Notes under the pieces: generated by a model
Databases searched by the model: none
What the model was told of the DNA's origin: nothing
What the model saw: only the letters and a program-made list of their open reading frames with translations
In this document: piece after piece, positions 58,462 through 64,000 of the stretch
How the letters are laid out: every line of letters begins with the position of its first letter
How positions within the stretch are numbered: the first letter of the stretch is position 1
NCBI GenBank assembly: GCA_023701205.1
Contig: JAMPXJ010000008.1
Location: 1-64,000 of the forward strand
Direction of reading: 5' to 3'
Origin: Oligoflexia bacterium
GTDB taxonomy: Bacteria > Bdellovibrionota > UBA1018
Length of the DNA stretch: 64,000 nucleotides
Made by a program: the position numbers and the translations under genes

Positions 58462-59283
58462 TCACGGCAGACGCGGGAATTTCGAGAAATCGGGCTTTCG
58501 CTTCTCCACGAAAGCCTTCTTCCCCTCCTGCGCCTCCTCGCTCATGTAGTAAAGAAGCGTCGCGTTCCCGGCGAGATCGAGCAGGCCCATCTGCCCGTCG
58601 CAATCCGCGTTGAGGGCCGACTTCAGGCACCGCAGCGCGAGCGGCGAGTGCTGGAGCATCTCCCGCGCCCATTTCATCGTTTCGAGCTCGAGCTCCTCAT
58701 AAGGCACGACCTTGTTCACGAGGCCCATCTCGAGCGCCTGCTCGGCATCGTACTGCCGGCAGAGGTACCAGATCTCCCGCGCTTTCTTCTGACCCACGAT
58801 CCGCGCGAGATAGCTCGCGCCCAAACCGCCGTCGAAGGAGCCGACCTTGGGGCCCGTCTGGCCGAAGCGCGCGTTGTCCGCCGCGATGGTCAGATCGCAG
58901 ACGATATGGAGCACGTGCCCGCCGCCGATCGCGTAGCCCGCGACCGCCGCGATGACGGGCTTGGGGATCTGCCGGATCATCTTCTGGAGATCAAGCACGT
59001 TGAGGCGCGGAACGCCGTCGCCGCCGATGTAGCCGGCGTCGCCGCGGATCTTCTGATCCCCGCCGGAGCAGAAGGCCTCTTTGCCTTCTCCCGTCAGCAC
59101 GATCACGCCGATGGAGGCGTCCTCGCGGCAGAGATGGAAGGCGTCGATCAGTTCCTTGACCGTCTCCGGGCGGAACGCGTTGCGGCGCTCGGGACGATTG
59201 ATCGTGACCTTCGCCACGCCGTCGGCCGTCTTCTCGAATTTGATGTCCTGATATTTCTTAAGGGTAACCCAGGTTTCGCTCAT
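58462..59283 (-). CDS. menB: 1,4-Dihydroxy-2-naphthoyl-CoA synthase MenB
   Basis: A 273-residue crotonase-fold enzyme closing the second ring of the naphthoquinone. MenB hallmarks are [54 protein letters not shown] and [20 protein letters not shown]. It starts the menB-menA-menC-menE run. menH and menD are about 3 kb further upstream, separated by three unrelated genes. Confidence 0.93.
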   Translation of the reverse strand: MSETWVTLKKYQDIKFEKTADGVAKVTINRPERRNAFRPETVKELIDAFHLCREDASIGVIVLTGEGKEAFCSGGDQKIRGDAGYIGGDGVPRLNVLDLQKMIRQIPKPVIAAVAGYAIGGGHVLHIVCDLTIAADNARFGQTGPKVGSFDGGLGASYLARIVGQKKAREIWYLCRQYDAEQALEMGLVNKVVPYEELELETMKWAREMLQHSPLALRCLKSALNADCDGQMGLLDLAGNATLLYYMSEEAQEGKKAFVEKRKPDFSKFPRLP

Positions 59284-59334
59284 GGCGGCCGAACCTACCG
59301 AAAGGCGCTGCGTTAGGCAAGGTCCCGTTTCGGC

Positions 59335-60894
59335 TCAGCGGCACGGGTGCGAGATCCGCGGGAGATTGGCCCGAGTATGATCCGAGACCGCCACGAATTC
59401 CAGGATCGCTCGGGGAAGCTGAAGATCATCCAGCACGTTGGTCACCAGGTAATCGAACTGATTCCACAGCTCGCGCGTCGGCATCCAGAGGTTCTCGCCG
59501 CCCTGGATCACCCGGATCCCGGTGACGTTGGCCACGCCTTCCTGGGCGTCTTCCATCGCCAGGGGATCGTCTTTCTGGGCATAACCGGTGTAGCTGTTCG
59601 CGCTCACGACGATCGAGGCGGGCTCGCCCGGACGCAGCGACGCCACGACCGGATTCTCCCAGAGCGTCCCGTTGTCGTTGCGCAGCCGATAGAGCACCTG
59701 GCCGGTGAGGCCATCGATGATCCGGAGATAAAGCTCGTCGTTATAGAGCACCTCGACCTTGCCGTCGCCGTTGAAATCGTAGACCGACGAGCCGGTCACC
59801 GAAGAGCTGAAATCCCGCGTCTCGAGCTTCCAGAGCTCCTCCAGGCCCGAGCCGCCCTGCTTGAGTCCGCGGAACCAGCAGGTCCCGGCGAAGGTGATGT
59901 CCGCGCGCCGATCGCCGTCGAGATCCCCCACGTTGGCCGCACCGATCTGGGAGTTGCTCCGGGTGGTACGGGCCGCGCAGTCCTCGCGATCCGCCGCGCT
60001 CTCCTCCCAGTGGGAGATGCGGAGCCCGGTGCTTCCCTTGAAGACGCTGACGCGTGCGGGCGAGTTCTGGGTCATCACGATCTCGGCGTCCGCTTCGGAG
60101 TCGAAATTGCCGAACGCCGCCGTCACTCCCGTCAGGGTTTCGGCCGCGCCGGGAACCGCCAGATCGCGGAGCTTCGCCAGTGCCGAGCCGTGGATCGCCT
60201 TGGAAGTCACCACCTCCAAGCCAGGCGAGCCGGAATCGACCTCCATCATTCCCAGGACGCCCGCAAGGAGCATCCCCGAAAGCCGATGCGCCGCGAAGTC
60301 GTAGCGGTAAAGATAACCCGTCGCGCCCATTCCGATCACGATCTCGTACACCCCGTCGAACTCCAGGTCGGCAACTGAGATCCGGCTCGTGCTCGGGAGG
60401 GCTTCCGCGAGAGCGAAACGATCGACGAGCGCGCCGTCGGAGCCGAAAACCAGCAGCGCCCCGGCGCCCGCGACGAGGATCTCCGGCTTACCGTCGCGAT
60501 CCAGATCGTAAACCGCGGGCGCGGCCACGCCGAGCGGCTGAAGGGAGGCATCCTGTCCGGCTGTCGACCAGAGCTCCCGCCCATCGCGTCCCGAGGCGAC
60601 ACGCAGAATCCCGCCCGAAGCGTAATTCCAGGAGGTGAAGCTGGTGAAAATGAAATCCGAGACGCCGTCACCGTCGATGTCCGCGACCATCGGCGTCGCC
60701 ATGTTCTGGTTGTACTCCGGAGAAGCCGCGCTCTCCCACTTCCAGCGCAGGTCCCTCGCTTCGAAGGGCTCGACCGAGCCCACGACCTGCCTGCAGAGGG
60801 GCAATTGAATGGCGGATACCTGATAGGCCTGCTGGCAGCCGGTGGCCCCGGCAGCGATCAGGACGATGACGATCCTAGGCGCAAGATTTTTCAT
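59335..60894 (-). CDS. FG-GAP/VCBS-repeat beta-propeller lipoprotein
   Basis: A 519-residue lipoprotein (lipobox AAGATGC) with repeated calcium-binding-type loops of the FG-GAP class: ADIDGDGVSDFIF, YDLDRDGKPEILVAG, GDLDGDRRADITFAG and YDFNGDGKVEVLYND. These form a seven-bladed beta-propeller that commonly acts in adhesion or ligand binding. The ATG at 60894 follows GGGGGAT. It lies 51 bp upstream of menB on the same strand but has no visible link with menaquinone synthesis. Confidence 0.75.
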   Translation of the reverse strand: MKNLAPRIVIVLIAAGATGCQQAYQVSAIQLPLCRQVVGSVEPFEARDLRWKWESAASPEYNQNMATPMVADIDGDGVSDFIFTSFTSWNYASGGILRVASGRDGRELWSTAGQDASLQPLGVAAPAVYDLDRDGKPEILVAGAGALLVFGSDGALVDRFALAEALPSTSRISVADLEFDGVYEIVIGMGATGYLYRYDFAAHRLSGMLLAGVLGMMEVDSGSPGLEVVTSKAIHGSALAKLRDLAVPGAAETLTGVTAAFGNFDSEADAEIVMTQNSPARVSVFKGSTGLRISHWEESAADREDCAARTTRSNSQIGAANVGDLDGDRRADITFAGTCWFRGLKQGGSGLEELWKLETRDFSSSVTGSSVYDFNGDGKVEVLYNDELYLRIIDGLTGQVLYRLRNDNGTLWENPVVASLRPGEPASIVVSANSYTGYAQKDDPLAMEDAQEGVANVTGIRVIQGGENLWMPTRELWNQFDYLVTNVLDDLQLPRAILEFVAVSDHTRANLPRISHPCR

Positions 60895-61027
60895 GGATCC
60901 CCCGGCTTCCCCGGGATCCAGGAGATGCAAGGTCGGGTCCGGGGTTCAGGTCCCCTACGTCACGGCCTGCTGTTCAAGAGGGGCACAGCTGTCAAAAGCG
61001 TGAACAGGCTTTCGCGCCCTGCCTGGC

Positions 61028-61735
61028 TCAGAGGACCTCTTCGAGGGATCCGACCTTGCCCTCGAAAAACTGCCGGATTTTCGGATGTTCCGATACATCC
61101 TTCCGCCGGACCTGCTTGCGCAGCCCCTCGATCGTGCGTCGGGGATAATCCCGCTGAAACGCTGAGGTCAGCCACTGGGCCGCGCTCCCGCCCAGATCGA
61201 TCTGCGCCTGATACACGAAATGGGTCCTGCCCTCCCCGCCGGCTTCCGATGGAGGAAGCGCAGAAACCAGATAGGCCCCGCCCAGGACGTTCGCCCTCAC
61301 GTAGTCCGTGGGCGGCGCGCCCTCGTCCGTGACGGAATGGAACGGGATCACCAGCTGCTTATTCCTCGCATCGAATCGCACGCTGACCTTGATCACCAGG
61401 TCCTTGTCCTTGACGATGATCGGGGTGCCCAGATGCCAGTACTCGATCCACTCCGTCTTCGAGAGCTTGCGCACGATCCGGGTATCCTCGACGTTCGGCG
61501 ACCATTCGTTGCGGCGGGAGGTGTCCCCGATGACGCCGATCACCTTGGCCACCGGGGCATCGATCTCGCCTTCGGCACGGAAAGCCGGGATGGCGCTTCC
61601 CGGCACGTTCGCCGAAAACACGCGTATTCCGTCCCGATCCGAGATCTTCTCCCAGGCAAGCTTCGACAAATCGTCCGAAAAAGCGGCTTCAGAAAAAACG
61701 GGACTGAGCAGGAGACTCAAAAGCGCCAGGATCAT
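61028..61735 (-). CDS. Periplasmic START-domain lipid-binding-like protein
   Basis: A 235-residue protein with a signal peptide (ILALLSLLLSPVFSEA) and a START/Bet-v1-like fold: DRDGIRVFSANVPGSAIPAF, AKVIGVIGDTSRRNEWSPNV, EYWHLGTPIIVKDKDLV and the C-terminal helix. Bacterial START proteins bind hydrophobic ligands; the ligand is unknown. It is divergent from the methyltransferase gene. Confidence 0.75.
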   Translation of the reverse strand: MILALLSLLLSPVFSEAAFSDDLSKLAWEKISDRDGIRVFSANVPGSAIPAFRAEGEIDAPVAKVIGVIGDTSRRNEWSPNVEDTRIVRKLSKTEWIEYWHLGTPIIVKDKDLVIKVSVRFDARNKQLVIPFHSVTDEGAPPTDYVRANVLGGAYLVSALPPSEAGGEGRTHFVYQAQIDLGGSAAQWLTSAFQRDYPRRTIEGLRKQVRRKDVSEHPKIRQFFEGKVGSLEEVL

Positions 61736-61814
61736 GCCTCCATCTTGAAGCAGGAATTCCCCGGAGTCACTGAAACCTTCTAAGCCTGGATCTCCATCGG
61801 CCGATAAGCAGCTA

Positions 61815-62621
61815 ATGAGGGCCGGGCTTCAAATTGCCGTACTATTCCTCGGCGCGCACTTAGGGGCAGGCCTACCTGTTGAAACAGCCCGGGGTGAGTC
61901 CGGGACGCACAGCTCCCCCTGCGCGGAAGCCTATCGGGACGTCGCGGAAAACAATTTCAGGGTCGGGCGAAACCTCGAGAGCTACTTGGGCCTGTTTTCC
62001 CCTGAATTTGAGCAAGAAATCAGGAGACTTGGCCCGCAACACCATTGGGTGGACTTAGGCGCCGGCGAAGGCCTGGCGGTCGAAGATTATTTAACCCATT
62101 TCATCAAGTACTCCGCGGCCGGCCCCGATGAGCAAGGCAAGGCGAGAGCGACAGCAATATCCTACATTGTGACACGTCAGGACTTCACGAGACATGAAAA
62201 GGCGAGGCTACTCAAGGGGCGATTCTTTGAAGACATCCCCAATGAGGAGATCGGCAAGTTCGACCTGGCGACCGACTTATTTGGAATCGCCGCCTATACC
62301 CCGAAGCTCGATGTCTATCTCGACAAGGTGCTTCGTTTGTTGAACGAGGACGGGTCCCTGTTCATCGCTGTCGGAAATCCAGGGCTAGGCGGTGCTTCAC
62401 TCCTGAAGAATGAGTTCCACACGAGCGACGGGAAGACCCTGAACTTTGTCGAATGGTTCAAGACGATTGCCGGAATCGAAGTGATCGAGCACAAGAATTC
62501 AATGCAAATCAGGATCAAGGACAGGTTGCTGATCAAAGTCCCGCGCCTTATTCTTCAAAGCACGGATCGAGCGAGGCCTCCCTTGAGGGTTTTCCGCGAA
62601 ATCCCGCGCGAGGGCCGTTGA
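61815..62621 (+). CDS. Class I SAM methyltransferase-like protein with export signal
   Basis: A 268-residue protein beginning with a signal-like segment (LQIAVLFLGAHLGAG). The Rossmann motif I is WVDLGAGEGLAVEDY, then FDLATDLFGIAAY and LRLLNEDGSLFIAVG, typical post-motif strands of SAM methyltransferases. Exported methyltransferases are uncommon because SAM is cytosolic, though signal-bearing members are annotated in predatory and related bacteria. The last 74 bp overlap the 3' end of menH on the other strand. The methyl acceptor is unknown. Confidence 0.6.
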   Translation: MRAGLQIAVLFLGAHLGAGLPVETARGESGTHSSPCAEAYRDVAENNFRVGRNLESYLGLFSPEFEQEIRRLGPQHHWVDLGAGEGLAVEDYLTHFIKYSAAGPDEQGKARATAISYIVTRQDFTRHEKARLLKGRFFEDIPNEEIGKFDLATDLFGIAAYTPKLDVYLDKVLRLLNEDGSLFIAVGNPGLGGASLLKNEFHTSDGKTLNFVEWFKTIAGIEVIEHKNSMQIRIKDRLLIKVPRLILQSTDRARPPLRVFREIPREGR

Positions 62622-63315
62622 TGAAGGCGACGCACTCCAGGAACCGCTCCGGCGCCTCCCAGGGCACCCGATGCCCGGCGCCCGGAATCTTTTCCGAAAG
62701 GGTGCCCGGCGGAAGCCGTTCGAGCTGACCTGCATACTTGCGGTCCTTCTCTCCCGCGACCCAAAGCAGGGGGACCGGCAACCTTCCGAGCCGGGCGAGC
62801 AGGTCTTCGTGGCTGCCGACCGACCAGTTGCGAAGCGCCGCCGCGAGGCGGGTACGGTCGAAATCACCTTCCTTGCGCTCCAGCGCCCGTCGATCCCCGC
62901 CAAAGACCGGTTGCGCGTCCCAATCCGCGATCAGGCGCGCCCATTCGTCCCTTTCGAAGCGCCGCGCCCAGCCCTCATCCGCCTCCCGACGGGCCTGACG
63001 CTCGCCCGCGGTCCGGAGGCCCGGGTTGGCCGAAACCAGCGCGCCCGCGTGGAAAAGCTCGGGCGCCTCGAGCAGCGCATGCATCGCAAGCCGCCCTCCC
63101 ATCGAGTAGCCCAGGATCGCGGCCTTTTCGCCCGCGCGCGAGCCGGCCTGCACGCGGCTGCAGAAACTCTTGGCCCACTCCGCCGCGGAAGGCGGGATCG
63201 CTTCGCCGAGCAGGTCGACCTTCTCGAGCTTCACTCCGGGCAGGAAGCGCGACCAAGGCAGGGTATCCCAATCCGAGGGCAGGCCGAGGAAGCCATGCAG
63301 GAGATAGAGCCTCAT
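62548..63315 (-). CDS. menH: 2-Succinyl-6-hydroxy-2,4-cyclohexadiene-1-carboxylate synthase MenH
   Basis: A 255-residue alpha/beta-hydrolase that eliminates pyruvate from SEPHCHC. The core is MRLYLLHGFLGLPSDWD, the nucleophile Ser in ILGYSMGGRLAMHAL, and the His in GAGHRVPWEAPERFLE. The ATG at 63315 overlaps the menD stop (ATGA), as is usual for menD-menH. The longer frame to 63462 is inside menD and is discarded. About 30 extra residues at the C-terminus lie in the antisense overlap with the methyltransferase gene. Confidence 0.85.
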   Translation of the reverse strand: MRLYLLHGFLGLPSDWDTLPWSRFLPGVKLEKVDLLGEAIPPSAAEWAKSFCSRVQAGSRAGEKAAILGYSMGGRLAMHALLEAPELFHAGALVSANPGLRTAGERQARREADEGWARRFERDEWARLIADWDAQPVFGGDRRALERKEGDFDRTRLAAALRNWSVGSHEDLLARLGRLPVPLLWVAGEKDRKYAGQLERLPPGTLSEKIPGAGHRVPWEAPERFLECVAFINGPRAGFRGKPSREASLDPCFEE

Positions 63316-64000
63316 CTGCGACCGAGCCGATCGAACTCGTCCCAGAACCGCGCGGTGTCCTCGGAGTCGGGCTTGAGCTCCAGGAGCCAGTTGCCCTTGC
63401 GGTCGAAGGCGGCGGGCACCTCGTCCCAGCGCTCGTAATTCATTCCCCAGAGCTTCGCCCACGGCTCGAACTCCGTCCGGTGCTCGTTCTGGAACGCGGG
63501 GTCCGCGAAAAGGCGCGAGAAGATCTTTCCACCGCCGTTATTGATCACGGCGATGCGGGCCTCGATCTCCGGCCGCTGCGAAAGGATCCAGGGCCCCGGC
63601 AGATCGTAAAGCGCGGTGAGATCCCCGAGCACGGCCCAGTTCTCCCGGTCCTCGCGCGCGAAGCCCAGGAAGGTGGAAACCTGCCCGTCGATCCCGTTGG
63701 CGCCGCGGCTGGCACCGACCTCGAAGCCGCGGGATTCCCCGGCGGCGACCAGATCCCATTCGCGGATCGGCAGGCTGTTGCCGAGATACACCCGGGCGCC
63801 CGGACCGATGAGGCGGGAAAGCGCCCGAACCATTCCGGGCTCCGATCGGGGATAGCGCCCGAGCAAAGCCTCGAGCCCGACCGCGAGCTCCCGATCCTTC
63901 GCGAGCGCAGCCTGAGCGAACTCGGCGAATGCGCCCCCGCGCGCCGGACGCGAACCATCCAAGAGCGCCGTGAGATCAGCGTGCACCAGGCCCGAACGCG
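63312..64000 (-). CDS. menD: MenD, C-terminal part (5' end outside the window)
   Basis: The frame is open to the window end, so only the last 229 or so residues are present. The thiamine-diphosphate motif is GDLTALYDLPGPW followed by VINNGGGKIF, typical of the MenD C-terminal domain, with PIREWD before it. MenD makes SEPHCHC from isochorismate and 2-oxoglutarate. Its stop overlaps menH by four bases. The listed internal GTG at 63986 is not the true start. Confidence 0.88.
   Translation of the reverse strand, partial: RSGLVHADLTALLDGSRPARGGAFAEFAQAALAKDRELAVGLEALLGRYPRSEPGMVRALSRLIGPGARVYLGNSLPIREWDLVAAGESRGFEVGASRGANGIDGQVSTFLGFAREDRENWAVLGDLTALYDLPGPWILSQRPEIEARIAVINNGGGKIFSRLFADPAFQNEHRTEFEPWAKLWGMNYERWDEVPAAFDRKGNWLLELKPDSEDTARFWDEFDRLGRR

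Overview
The window is about 64 kb of GC-rich, densely packed bacterial chromosome. Its gene content points to an aerobic, menaquinone-using Gram-negative of the Bdellovibrionota / former Deltaproteobacteria type. The evidence is a chimeric collagen-like fibre protein with a self-cleaving S74 tail, many lipoproteins and TPR proteins, LpoB, the YdbH system, prepilin-like proteins and an ATP-grasp-type GshA. The taxonomic call is inference. I recognised no rRNA, tRNA, CRISPR array, transposase or prophage.

Layout. 0-11 kb: a 5'-truncated fibre gene, a class V aminotransferase, a PotD-like lipoprotein with a small coupled ORF, a COG3014/LpoB pair, two overlapping ArsA-family ATPases, an exported HExxH protein with a coupled secreted partner, and a winged-helix regulator next to a decayed nucleotidyltransferase. 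11-18 kb: a TPR protein coupled to gshA, then PAP2 phosphatase, DUF2231, GH15 and MFS genes. 18-34 kb: a respiratory locus, with a caa3 oxidase (SCO1, CtaC, CtaD, CtaE and a CtaF fused to two cytochrome c domains), heme O synthase, and a complete six-gene alternative complex III (ActA-F). Together these form a route from menaquinol through ACIII to caa3 oxidase and O2. 34-40 kb: surface or secreted proteins, including a polysaccharide-deacetylase-like protein with a degraded active site, a prepilin, a beta-helix lipoprotein and an Ig-domain remnant. 40-43 kb: a four-gene minus-strand module (ApbE, porin, FMN-binding protein, histidine-rich membrane protein) behind a strong Fur-box-like site. 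43-49 kb: ydbH, a YnbE/YdbL-like lipoprotein, aroB and an AroK-AroD-AroE trifunctional fusion. 49-55 kb: a lytic transglycosylase, then a lower-GC block with an exported two-domain amidoligase-like protein between two HExxH proteins. 55-64 kb: the menaquinone genes menE, menC, menA, menB, menH and menD, interrupted by an FG-GAP lipoprotein, a START-domain protein and an exported methyltransferase.

The respiratory and menaquinone blocks are functionally linked: the second supplies the quinol that the first oxidises. The two best candidates for undescribed systems are the Fur-box flavin/porin module at 39.9-43.3 kb and the exported amidoligase/HExxH trio at 50.9-55.2 kb. Frameshifts or decay are visible at about 10.6, 25.8 and 54.5 kb. 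Several promoters sit so close to the start codon that leaderless or near-leaderless transcripts are likely.
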